Shown in pieces: positions 15,603-21,703 of a DNA stretch of 35,901 nucleotides. The notes beneath the pieces were generated by a model that had not been told where the DNA came from, did not search any database, and saw only the letters and a list, made by a program, of their open reading frames with translations. The translations under genes and the position numbers were made by a program. This DNA is from a virus. The stretch spans positions 1 to 35,901 of IMG/VR virus record IMGVR_UViG_3300014887_000001; one strand, given 5' to 3'. How positions within the stretch are numbered: the stretch's first letter is position 1; each line of letters starts with the position of its first letter.

Positions 15603-15989
15603 ATGCAAATAGACCCGTTTTTCTGGCAAGTATTGCAAATAGACCTTATCGTAGCCAGCACCGTCGCCGTATATCTCATCGGCTTCTACGTGCTATACAA
15701 ATACCGTACACATAGCCCAGAATACGAGTTGGGACGTGCAATTGTCCGAGAACAAGCATTAATGCAAAGCCAAATAATTAACAAACGTGTAAACTACATT
15801 TTGAGCAGAGTGTACCCGGAAATACTTGTTAAACGCGGCGAAATAACACCGGAAGAAAAGGAGAAAGTTAAGGTTCCTAAGGCGGAGGAACTTAAACCCG
15901 AAGCCATTGAACGTATTTTAAGAGAGGCAGAAGAATACGGTATTCCGCTGGAAGCTAAAGAACTTAGAGAAGAACTTGAAGGTGTTTAG
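15603..15989 (+). CDS. Membrane-anchored helical protein
   Basis: A 128-residue protein with a strong GGAGG site six bases before the ATG. A single N-terminal membrane helix (residues 12-32, LIVASTVAVYLIGFYVLY) is followed by a charged helical tail with Lys/Glu/Pro repeats (EITPEEKEKVKVPKAEELKPEAIE). The end (YGIPLEAKELREELEG) resembles a short charged hinge. Function unknown; context suggests spanin-like, packaging-anchor or membrane-remodelling roles. Confidence 0.55.
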   Translation: MQIDPFFWQVLQIDLIVASTVAVYLIGFYVLYKYRTHSPEYELGRAIVREQALMQSQIINKRVNYILSRVYPEILVKRGEITPEEKEKVKVPKAEELKPEAIERILREAEEYGIPLEAKELREELEGV

Positions 15990-15994
15990 GGGAG

Positions 15995-16540
15995 ATGCCG
16001 CGGCGGAAAGACGTGTGGAAAACTCCCCTCGGACAGGAAATCGAGGAGAAACTTATACGCGGCGAAATTAAAGGTATAGATGCAGCTGCTATTCTCGGCA
16101 TTAGTCCCGCCGCGGTTTCAATCCACATGAGACGTCTCAAACTACGAAAAGAAAAGTTCATCGCTGAAATGGAACGAGAAGAAAAACCTAAAACAGACTA
16201 CAAAGAAACATTTTTCAATGAAGTCGAGCTCCTAAAGAAAAATATTGAAAAACTTTTAGAGATGATGGGTAAACTGGAGAAACGCAGCTTTCTTTCTCCT
16301 AGCTGGTACAACATGTATTTGCGTAATATGCGGGAGCTCCGGGAAACATGTGAAACACTGCTACGGTTGAAAGGCGAGATGCCGGAGATAAGCGTAGCCA
16401 TACAGGTAACGCAGTACAAGCAGCACATCAACATTTTAAACAACTTTATTTTTGAACGTCATCCGGAATTAATCGATGAGTATGAGCAGTTTTTGAGGGA
16501 AAAACTTGCAGAACTCGGCGGCACCGAGCAATCTTATTAA
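15995..16540 (+). CDS. Terminase small subunit-like protein
   Basis: A 181-residue protein directly before the large terminase. Residues 18-52 form a helix-turn-helix (RGEIKGIDAAAILGISPAAVSIHMRRL) that would bind the packaging site. Residues 65-105 are a coiled-coil oligomerisation region (EVELLKKNIEKLLEMMGKL). The C-terminus is charged. The arrangement, helix-turn-helix plus coiled coil upstream of the ATPase, is typical of small terminases. It overlaps the large subunit by 35 bases. The family cannot be named further. Confidence 0.7.
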   Translation: MPRRKDVWKTPLGQEIEEKLIRGEIKGIDAAAILGISPAAVSIHMRRLKLRKEKFIAEMEREEKPKTDYKETFFNEVELLKKNIEKLLEMMGKLEKRSFLSPSWYNMYLRNMRELRETCETLLRLKGEMPEISVAIQVTQYKQHINILNNFIFERHPELIDEYEQFLREKLAELGGTEQSY

Positions 16541-18083
16541 AGAGGCTTATTATCATTTGCAGTATGAGCGGGCGAAACGAGACATACGTTACTTTGCCGA
16601 GAAAGTCTTGGATATTTGTAATTTTGTTAACCGGTATTTGGATAAGATGGGTGACACCACTGTCCCACGTGTGACGCGGTTAAACTGGCACCACTACGAA
16701 TGGTTCGACATGATTATGAATAGTAAAAATATTTGTGTGGCTGCACCGCGGGACCATTGGAAGAGCACGGTTTTCTCGGTTGTTTTCCCGTTGTGGCGTA
16801 CGTTGTTCGGTGAACGCGGCTGCATAATAAGTAACAGTCAACTGCAGGCCATAGACCTTTTAGACCGTGTAAAATATTTTTTAGAAAACCACCCGTTTTT
16901 CCGATATTTTGAGTTTAAACCCAAAAACCCTAAAGTCTGGCATAAGACGGCGGTTCAATGCAGTAATGGGGCCTATATTACTGCTAAAAGCTTCGGGACC
17001 CCGGTTAGAGGCGGCCACTACCATTGGGTCGTAGTTGATGATGCGTTAAGTGAAAGAATGCCTTTTAGCATGGAGTACGTGAAAAATTATTTTAAACGGG
17101 CCATAACAAACATGGTTATCCCGCAGGGAAGGTTAATTTTGGTTGGTACGCCGCTGCGTTTCGACGACCTGCTTATGGAGACTTTAGCTAATCCGATGTT
17201 TACGCGGAAAAAGTATCCGGCGGTTTTAGACTGGGACGAGAAAAAAGTATTGTGGCCAGAGTACTATTCGTGGGACCGGTTAATGCGACGGCGGGAACAA
17301 ATAGGAACATTAGCGTTTGACCAAGAATTTATGTGCCAGCCGGTCGACGAATCTTCAAGTCTTTTCCCGTTTTCACTTGTTAGTTCATGTTTTGACCCTA
17401 CACTTAAACTTGTAAAATATTATGACCCGACTTATGATTGTAAGGAGTGCGGCATGAGCTTTTACTCGGAGCGAAAAGTAAGGGAACACATTGAGAAAAT
17501 TCATGGCGGTAATCCCGATGGCAGATATAGACGGCCGCTAAGGGTCTTTATTGGCTGCGACCTTGCCATTTCCGCCAGTACCGGAGCCGACTATACATGT
17601 TATATTACGCTTGGTGTTGATGATTTCGGGGTCCGCTACATTTTGGATATTTTTCGCGAAAAAGGGTTAAGTTACCGGGCTCAAATAGAAAAATTAAAGG
17701 AACTTAACATAAGATATAGTCCGCGGCTGATTTTCGTGGAAAGCAACCAGTTTCAAAAAGTTATTGTTGATATGGCTAGGGATTTGACTGATTTGCCGGT
17801 TAAAGAGTTTGTGACAACTAGAAGAAAAAACCAGCTTGAAGAAGGAGTACCATCACTACGGATACTTTTCGAGAACCGGAAATTTAGGATACCTAGAGGC
17901 GACGAATACAGCATAGAAAAAACTCAAGTTTTGGTCCGTGAGTTGCAGGCTTTCGGGTTCGCCGAGGGAAAACTGCAAGGCATCGGTGAACACGACGACA
18001 CAGTAATGGCTCTATGGATAGCTAACGAAGCCGTAAAAGAATACGAAGGCATGAAACTACTTTTCAAAGCAGTCGAAAAATAG
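16506..18083 (+). CDS. terL: Terminase large subunit with inserted C2H2 zinc finger
   Basis: A 525-residue packaging ATPase/nuclease, probably from TTG 16506 (GAGGG upstream). The Walker A region is AAPRDHWKST (79-88), with Trp in place of the usual Gly. Walker B is WVVVDDALSE (174-183), and the coupling motif is LVGTP (212-216). The nuclease domain has D352 (GCDLAIS), E412 (FVESN) and DD497-498 (EHDDTVMA), as in RNase H-like terminases. Between the domains lies a C2H2 finger: C312-x2-C315-x12-H328-x4-H333. That insertion is not usual for terminases and may help grip DNA. A parS-like site lies at 16661. Confidence 0.93.
   Translation: MQNSAAPSNLIKEAYYHLQYERAKRDIRYFAEKVLDICNFVNRYLDKMGDTTVPRVTRLNWHHYEWFDMIMNSKNICVAAPRDHWKSTVFSVVFPLWRTLFGERGCIISNSQLQAIDLLDRVKYFLENHPFFRYFEFKPKNPKVWHKTAVQCSNGAYITAKSFGTPVRGGHYHWVVVDDALSERMPFSMEYVKNYFKRAITNMVIPQGRLILVGTPLRFDDLLMETLANPMFTRKKYPAVLDWDEKKVLWPEYYSWDRLMRRREQIGTLAFDQEFMCQPVDESSSLFPFSLVSSCFDPTLKLVKYYDPTYDCKECGMSFYSERKVREHIEKIHGGNPDGRYRRPLRVFIGCDLAISASTGADYTCYITLGVDDFGVRYILDIFREKGLSYRAQIEKLKELNIRYSPRLIFVESNQFQKVIVDMARDLTDLPVKEFVTTRRKNQLEEGVPSLRILFENRKFRIPRGDEYSIEKTQVLVRELQAFGFAEGKLQGIGEHDDTVMALWIANEAVKEYEGMKLLFKAVEK
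16661..16676. repeat. parS-like palindrome, degenerate, coding
   Basis: TGTCCCACGTGTGACG in the terminase gene, read in frame as TVPRVT. Two positions depart from the consensus (fifth base C in place of A, last base G). Confidence 0.55.
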
Positions 18084-18109
18084 TCGTTCCGTCACATTTG
18101 ACGAAACGA
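18084..18109. repeat. 26-bp palindrome, copy 2 of 3
   Basis: TCGTTCC-GTCA and TGAC-GAAACGA arms around CATT, on the base after the terminase stop. It sits between convergent genes and could work as a hairpin terminator in both directions. The same core in the middle of the parB coding region (33154) argues that it is also a binding site. Confidence 0.7.
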
Positions 18110-18118
18110 AAAATAATT

Positions 18119-18364
18119 TTATAGGCCGCCGTTTAATGTTTCCGGCGGCGGCCCATAAACACGGGTAACTTCATATATTCTGGCCTTGCCGTATTGCTGG
18201 GCCAGAAGAAAAACCTCATAAGCTTTCTCAAAAGTTGAGAAAACCAAAACACTCAAAGTTGAGCGTTCCGGTTTTCCTATTATTTTTTGTAGACGGCGGT
18301 AAAACTGCCGTCTTTTTGCTGGGTTACCCGTGTTTATATCGTAGTCAACTATCCATATCCTCAT
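18119..18364 (-). CDS. Cas2/VapD-like ferredoxin-fold protein
   Basis: An 81-residue protein. It starts MRIWIVDYDI, the first strand with the aspartate typical of Cas2/VapD-type ribonucleases. A helix with KRRQFYRRLQKIIG follows, then STLSVLVFSTFEKAYEVFLLAQQYG and a final strand RIYEVTRVYG. This strand-helix-strand order and size match a ferredoxin-like Cas2 fold. There is no Cas1, no repeat array and no CRISPR context, so it is not an adaptation protein here. It may be a stand-alone nuclease or a scaffold. It faces the terminase. Confidence 0.5.
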   Translation of the reverse strand: MRIWIVDYDINTGNPAKRRQFYRRLQKIIGKPERSTLSVLVFSTFEKAYEVFLLAQQYGKARIYEVTRVYGPPPETLNGGL

Positions 18365-18430
18365 TGTGTCACACCTGTGACAATATAGGGTCGTTAATAT
18401 ATATAAACTTTACGGTAACTATAATATAGT
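18365..18430 (-). promoter_or_regulatory. Promoter for the Cas2-like gene with parS-like site and half-operators
   Basis: On the minus strand a TATA box (TTTATATATATTAAC, about 18408-18394) is followed by the parS-like palindrome (18382-18367), and then the ATG. The palindrome lies where transcription should begin, so binding there would block it. Upstream are partial copies of the GTTACTA-type operator (around 18414-18432). Confidence 0.65.
18367..18382. repeat. parS-like palindrome, promoter copy
   Basis: TGTCACACCTGTGACA with centre CC. This is the clearest copy placed in a promoter, two bases from a start codon on the minus strand. Confidence 0.8.
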
Positions 18431-18470
18431 AAAAGTAACAATAAAAGCATTGACATTTTTAACATCTCCC

Positions 18471-18493
18471 GCCTCGGTCGTTTTGGCCGAGGC
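18471..18493. terminator. GC-rich hairpin downstream of the minus-strand zinc-ribbon gene
   Basis: GCCTCGG and CCGAGGC (7 bp) around a nine-base loop. It lies 17 bases past the stop of the gene at 18510-18758, with an A/T-rich stretch beyond it on the minus strand, so a terminator is likely. A small structured RNA is an alternative. Confidence 0.5.
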
Positions 18494-18509
18494 TCTAGGA
18501 AATAAAAAG

Positions 18510-18758
18510 TTAGAATTTGGAGAGTTCCTCTTCTAGTGTGGGTATTCTTCGTGGTTTTCCCATGCTGAGTAGTTTCCATAAGGCCCAGTCGTATTGGCAT
18601 TTAGGACATGTTATATAGACCCAAACATGGGCTTCATCTAGGTCGGTTGTCTTTGCATCTGCTCCGTATAGCGTAGTTTTACAAGTTGGACAAGTAAAAA
18701 CTATTTTTTTCAGTTTTTCTAAAACTATACCTAGTTTTTGTGTTTCTATTTTTCCCAT
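18510..18758 (-). CDS. Zinc-ribbon protein, 82 residues
   Basis: Starts at ATG 18758 with GGTGA at 18768-18764; a GTG at 18767 is inside that site and is an unlikely start. It contains VFTCPTCKTTLYG and YITCPKCQYDWAL, four cysteines in two knuckles about 30 residues apart, the pattern of a treble-clef or rubredoxin-like ribbon. Both ends are charged helices. As the first gene behind an operator it may be a transcription or host-interaction factor. I recognise no named family. Confidence 0.65.
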   Translation of the reverse strand: MGKIETQKLGIVLEKLKKIVFTCPTCKTTLYGADAKTTDLDEAHVWVYITCPKCQYDWALWKLLSMGKPRRIPTLEEELSKF

Positions 18759-18768
18759 TTTTTTCACC

Positions 18769-18785
18769 GTTACTATAATAGTAAC
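18769..18785. promoter_or_regulatory. 17-bp operator palindrome, perfect copy
   Basis: GTTACTATAATAGTAAC, a perfect palindrome, overlaps the expected start of the minus-strand zinc-ribbon gene, between a TATA-like TTATATA (about 18796-18790 on the minus strand) and the GGTGA site. It is one of the consensus copies of the family found at 4295, 20041 and 23332. Confidence 0.8.
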
Positions 18786-18808
18786 ATGAATATATAAGTG
18801 TTTCGGTG

Positions 18809-18850
18809 ATAGTAATATAGTAACGAAAAATATTAATATATATTAACTTG
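18809..18850 (+). promoter_or_regulatory. Promoter of the tRNA-like structured RNA
   Basis: A TATA box (TATTAATATATATTAAC, 18831-18847) lies about 24 bases before the RNA's first helix, so transcription should begin at 18862-18866. ATAGTAATATAGTAAC at 18809-18824 is a tandem half-site form of the operator. The same TATA sequence occurs twice at 27944-27975. Confidence 0.65.
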
Positions 18851-18861
18851 AAATATATTTA

Positions 18862-18985
18862 GCCGCCATGCCGGTTGGCTACGCGGCGATGGCCCAGCTA
18901 GGTAGGGCGTCGGTTTTATAAACCGAAGGTCCCGGGTTCAAATCCCGGCCGCCGTGCCACCCTTGTCCAACCGGCAACCGGCGGC
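18862..18985 (+). ncRNA. Y RNA-like structured RNA with tRNA-like module
   Basis: The ends pair: GCCGCC (18862-18867) with GGCGGC (18980-18985), and CCGGTTGG (18871-18878) with CCAACCGG (18967-18974), parted by an internal loop ATG / CAACC. Between them lies a full cloverleaf (18883-18959). This two-helix terminal stem with an internal loop is how Y RNAs bind Ro proteins, and some bacterial Y RNAs carry a tRNA-like domain on it. A second RNA with the same GCCRCC start and layout lies at 20128, next to a Ro-like gene. The 5' end is where the TATA box predicts. Function in a Ro particle is inferred. Confidence 0.7.
18883..18959 (+). tRNA. tRNA-like module (anticodon TAT, 3' CCA) inside the structured RNA
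   Basis: The D arm is GCCC/GGGC with A14, GG and A21 present. The anticodon arm is TCGGT/ACCGA with loop TTTATAA, giving anticodon TAT. The T arm is CCGGG/CCCGG with loop TTCAAAT. The acceptor is GCGGCGA/CCGCCGT with a G-T first pair and an A-C mismatch at position 7, then G and CCA. The weak acceptor and the enclosing helix argue against a normal isoleucine tRNA; archaea usually read ATA with a CAT tRNA. It could still be processed into a tRNA. Confidence 0.6.
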
Positions 18986-19017
18986 ATCCCCTTCTAAACT
19001 ACATGAGGTGATAAATA

Positions 19018-19217
19018 TGGTTTCTAAAATAATCGCCCTAGGAAAAGAAATTTCTTTACCAGTTGAAATTTCAGATGATGAAGCGGAGAAAAACGTAATG
19101 TCACTTATTGCGGACTTTGACCCAGAGCTCGCCAAAGAACTGGAAAACGTGGAATACGAAACCCGAATAGAAAATGACACTTTGGTCGTGTATAGAAGCG
19201 GAGCGGTTTTCGGTTGA
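19018..19217 (+). CDS. Ubiquitin-like protein, PRTRC_C/Prok_Ub-like
   Basis: A 66-residue protein starting at ATG 19018 after GAGGTGATAA, the best ribosome site of the region; an upstream in-frame ATG would lie inside the structured RNA. The pattern (strands, acidic helix DDEAEKNVMSLIADF, then DPELAKELENVEYETR, then DTLVVYRSG, ending GAVFG) follows PRTRC system protein C, a small ubiquitin-like fold with a PEL segment and a C-terminal Gly. The exposed C-terminal Gly would be the site of activation by the E1-like protein at 21691. No sequence search could be run. Confidence 0.5.
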
Positions 19218-19336
19218 AAACTAAAACTTTATTAAAAACTTTAGGTTTTTGCTTTTTTCTTTTTCTCTGGTATTTTATAGTTTTTTTCTTTTTTACGCTT
19301 ATCGCGGTTATCTTATATAAACTGTTAACGATGTGA
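19214..19336 (+). CDS. Tiny hydrophobic membrane protein, 40 residues
   Basis: TTG 19214 overlaps the previous stop (TTGA). After a short basic head (KTKTLLKTL) the rest is almost wholly hydrophobic (FCFFLFLWYFIVFFFFTLIA), one long or two short membrane helices. The stop overlaps the next gene's start region (ATGTGAGTG). The T-rich DNA makes chance hydrophobicity possible, but its tight fit between two genes supports it. Confidence 0.45.
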   Translation: MKTKTLLKTLGFCFFLFLWYFIVFFFFTLIAVILYKLLTM

Positions 19337-19548
19337 GTGAAATGTCGTTTCTCCAATATACTGTGCGACAATATATTTCCGCTATTGTCATACTTATCGG
19401 TTTAATTCTTTTTTGCTGCGGTATTGGCGGCATACTTATAATTGCTTTTTCTCAATGGAACCAACTGCCGCTTGAAATTCGTCTTTTTATTTTAGGAGCC
19501 ATACTCATATTATTAGGTATGAACCTGTGGAGTGATGAAAGTGAGTAA
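19333..19548 (+). CDS. Two-helix membrane protein
   Basis: A protein of 71 residues from GTG 19333, or 68 from ATG 19342. Two hydrophobic helices, VILIGLILFCCGIGGILIIAF and LFILGAILILLGMNLW, flank a short polar loop (SQWNQLPLEIR), and the tail is acidic. The coupled placement after the ubiquitin-like and tiny membrane genes suggests membrane location for part of this module. No family recognised. Confidence 0.6.
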   Translation: MSEMSFLQYTVRQYISAIVILIGLILFCCGIGGILIIAFSQWNQLPLEIRLFILGAILILLGMNLWSDESE

Positions 19549-19801
19549 AATGGTTAAACAAATAAAATTAAGGCATATAAGTTCTGAAAAAGTAGAAAGA
19601 AAGAAGAACGAATTGAAGGGCCGTGTACATACTTTTGGTCTTGAAAACGGAAAAATAAATGTGATAGATTTCGGCGAAATGGTTCGCGTTGAAGTGGAAA
19701 TAAGGCTGGAGAATGCTGGCTGGTCAATTACGCATTTTTATCTGAAAAGAAACGACTTCAAAGAGTTGAAAAAGTTTTTTGAATCCATAGAGTTGACGTG
19801 A
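19535..19801 (+). CDS. Unknown small basic protein
   Basis: About 88 residues from ATG 19535, overlapping the previous gene; ATG 19550 is a possible later start. A basic N-terminal helix (KVERKKNELKGRV) is followed by strands (KINVIDFGEMVRVEVEIRLE) and a last helix (DFKELKKFFESIEL). It looks like a compact alpha/beta domain without metal sites. It is the last gene of the unit that starts at the tRNA-like RNA. Confidence 0.5.
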   Translation: MKVSKMVKQIKLRHISSEKVERKKNELKGRVHTFGLENGKINVIDFGEMVRVEVEIRLENAGWSITHFYLKRNDFKELKKFFESIELT

Positions 19802-20040
19802 AATAATTCTTTTACGACAACCTTTACGAACATAAAAAACAAAACAACTATATGTAAAAATTTTTCCCATAAAAACATAAAAAAGAAAAGTTTTTACTTA
19901 AAAAAGTAAAGAAAAAGGTAGACATTTATGTCAAGTTTCGCTCAAATAGTGTGGCATTAGTTGCTTTTGTTTTTGGCGGCTCGGTGCCCATGGCCTAAGT
20001 CATCGCTTAGGCTCGTCATGCCTCAGCCTTCTTCATCGTC
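19802..20040. other. Intergenic stretch with a strong hairpin
   Basis: No gene is visible. The first 110 bases are A-rich. GCCTAAG (19993-19999) and CTTAGGC (20006-20012) form a seven-pair hairpin with loop TCATCG, within a GC-rich patch at 19976-20035 that stands out from the A/T background, as the two structured RNAs do. No clear TATA box precedes it on the plus strand. On the minus strand the patch contains ATGA and CTGA elements like C/D boxes, but not in a proper set. Confidence 0.4.
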
Positions 20041-20106
20041 GTTACTATTGTAGTAATCCGTTTATATAAATGTTACTATTACTGTAACAGAAAGTTTATA
20101 TATATA
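20041..20106 (+). promoter_or_regulatory. Promoter with two operators for RNA 2 and the Ro-like operon
   Basis: GTTACTATTGTAGTAAT (20041-20057) and GTTACTATTACTGTAAC (20072-20088) are two operator copies. They flank a TATA-like TTTATATAAA (20061-20070) and lie upstream of the main TATA box (TTTATATATATA, 20095-20106), about 26 bases from the RNA start at 20128. The Ro-like operon and the structured RNA would therefore share one regulated promoter. Confidence 0.75.
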
Positions 20107-20127
20107 AACCGCCCTTATAGTTAAACA

Positions 20128-20220
20128 GCCACCATGCCCGGGTGGGTACGCCGCCGGGATTTCGACCCGGCTTCGGCTTGACCGGCCGAACAACAACGGT
20201 CCGCCCGGCAAAACGGTGGC
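20128..20220 (+). ncRNA. Second Y RNA-like structured RNA
   Basis: The ends pair as GCCACC (20128-20133) with GGTGGC (20215-20220), and CCGGGTGG (20138-20145) with CCGCCCGG (20201-20208) with one G-T pair. The internal loop is ATGC / CAAAAC. Inside is GCCGGG/CCCGGC with loop ATTTCGA, like a T arm, and ACCG/CGGT. It shares the GCCRCC-ATG start and the two-helix layout with the RNA at 18862, but lacks the full tRNA-like body. A run of T (20225-20232) follows, a likely transcription end. The next gene is the Ro-like protein. Confidence 0.65.
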
Positions 20221-20242
20221 AAAACTTTTTTTGGTGAAAAAA

Positions 20243-21703
20243 ATGGAAAAACAAAAAGTCTCGGAATTCGATTTTATTAGTTGGTTGCGTGGTGGACAGA
20301 TAGACCTTGATGTCACACGTGTGACAATGGAACAACCGGAACTCGCCGCCAGAACAATATACTACTTGCTTACGAAGGGCGGTTATCACCGGGAAAGACT
20401 AATAAAAGCCTTGGTTAAACTTATTAATTATGCTCCACCGGAATACCGTAAAATTGCATGGGTTCTATTTCAAAAGGTACCATTAAGCCATCTGCTTTAT
20501 GTTACACGGGTTTTTGATAAGAATCGGGAAAATTCCCGGCGTCTACGCCATGCCATTGTTAACAATATTGCAATAAGTGAGTTTGATGATGTTTTCCGGG
20601 CGTTTTTCATGGGTCCGGAGCTTTTTAGACGTCTTTTCAGTTATCTAAAACTTCCACGTACAAAAATAAAGGACAGGGAGATAAGGAACCCGGCTTACTG
20701 TTTGGCCTATCAGTTAACGCAACTTTCGGTTCCCGAGGCGATGAAAAAATACAGTATAACACCGTTCACCCTTATACGTGACTTGAAAATACCGTTTCAC
20801 ATGGTTATGCAATACGTAGATTCCCCGCTTATGGCCATGAATTTAGCCCATAGATTGTCCGCGGACGAGTTTTTCCGGCACGGCCGATGGTTCCGTCAAA
20901 TCCTAGGCGACCAAAAATACACGGAAATAGTGCAGGAAAAAATAAAGTATGTTAGGGACCCGGTGAGCTTCCTCGCGATAAAGGAACATTTGGAGAAAAC
21001 CGGGGCGTTAACCCCGCAGATGACCAAACTAATGGAGAAACGTGCGGAAGAAGCGTTAAACCAAATACTTCAAAAATATAAGCTGGAACGGTTAGCTTTG
21101 ATTGTAGATGTTAGCGGCAGTATGAATATCGCTAAGAAAATAACTGCTAAGCTTTATGAGGCTTTCAGCCGGATGACTAAAATAACCCATTTAATTGCTT
21201 TTAACCAAGTGGCTTTTACGGTTAGCTTAGAACGTTTACGGCAACTTGAATGCGACGGTTACACGAGCATAGGGTCCGCAATAGTTCTTTTAGCTTCACG
21301 TTTAAGGGTTATCGACCCATCGGAAAACCCGGAAGCCATAATTTTAGTTAGCGATTTAGGTGAAAACACACCGCCACCGCTAAACGAAAGCCTACGGTTA
21401 CTTAAACAGTTCGGGGAACCGCCGCTAATAGTTATTCACTGCGGTGAAAAATACAGATACAGAATAGAAGATTACCCGCACGCAATTATCCCTGTGGACG
21501 ACTTTCATCCTAGATTAGTTGCTGATATTGTAAAAGAGGTTGCACGGTTAACCGCTAAAGTGGCGAAAGAAGAACGGGAAGTCACACGTTTAGTTAAGTC
21601 ACGTAGACCTCTCAGCGAGGAGCTCGGCGAGCTAAAGCTTCCAACACGGCCGGAATACACGCTTAAACCCGGCTACTTGGAGGCTTTACTATGCGAAGAT
21701 TGA
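20243..21703 (+). CDS. TROVE/Ro60-like RNA-binding protein with VWA domain
   Basis: A 486-residue protein from ATG 20243 (GGTGA at 20233); a GTG at 20216 would start inside the RNA. Residues 30-270 are a series of paired helices like the HEAT-like ring of Ro60 (PELAARTIYYLLTKGG, RRLRHAIVNNIAISEFDDVF, DSPLMAMNLAHRLSADEFF). Residues 283-450 are a VWA domain with a complete metal site: D289-x-S291-x-S293 (DVSGSM), T341 and D371. Ro proteins bind Y RNAs and misfolded RNA. The two RNAs around it support the call. A parS-like site lies at 20311. It overlaps the E1-like gene. Confidence 0.75.
   Translation: MEKQKVSEFDFISWLRGGQIDLDVTRVTMEQPELAARTIYYLLTKGGYHRERLIKALVKLINYAPPEYRKIAWVLFQKVPLSHLLYVTRVFDKNRENSRRLRHAIVNNIAISEFDDVFRAFFMGPELFRRLFSYLKLPRTKIKDREIRNPAYCLAYQLTQLSVPEAMKKYSITPFTLIRDLKIPFHMVMQYVDSPLMAMNLAHRLSADEFFRHGRWFRQILGDQKYTEIVQEKIKYVRDPVSFLAIKEHLEKTGALTPQMTKLMEKRAEEALNQILQKYKLERLALIVDVSGSMNIAKKITAKLYEAFSRMTKITHLIAFNQVAFTVSLERLRQLECDGYTSIGSAIVLLASRLRVIDPSENPEAIILVSDLGENTPPPLNESLRLLKQFGEPPLIVIHCGEKYRYRIEDYPHAIIPVDDFHPRLVADIVKEVARLTAKVAKEEREVTRLVKSRRPLSEELGELKLPTRPEYTLKPGYLEALLCED
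20311..20326. repeat. parS-like palindrome, perfect, coding
   Basis: TGTCACACGTGTGACA near the start of the Ro-like gene, read in frame as DVTRVT. It is identical in its core to the copies at 2861 and 27759. Confidence 0.85.

Noticed and set aside
18119-18364. Part of a CRISPR-Cas system
   Set aside because: No Cas1, effector or repeat-spacer array is present anywhere in the window; only the fold is Cas2-like.
18883-18959. A plain viral isoleucine tRNA gene
   Set aside because: The cloverleaf lies inside a 14-pair enclosing stem, the promoter predicts an earlier start, and the acceptor stem has a G-T first pair and an A-C mismatch. I list it as a module of the larger RNA while allowing that it may be processed.
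20216-20242. GTG 20216 as start of the Ro-like gene
   Set aside because: It lies in the last helix of the structured RNA; ATG 20243 has a GGTGA site at proper distance.
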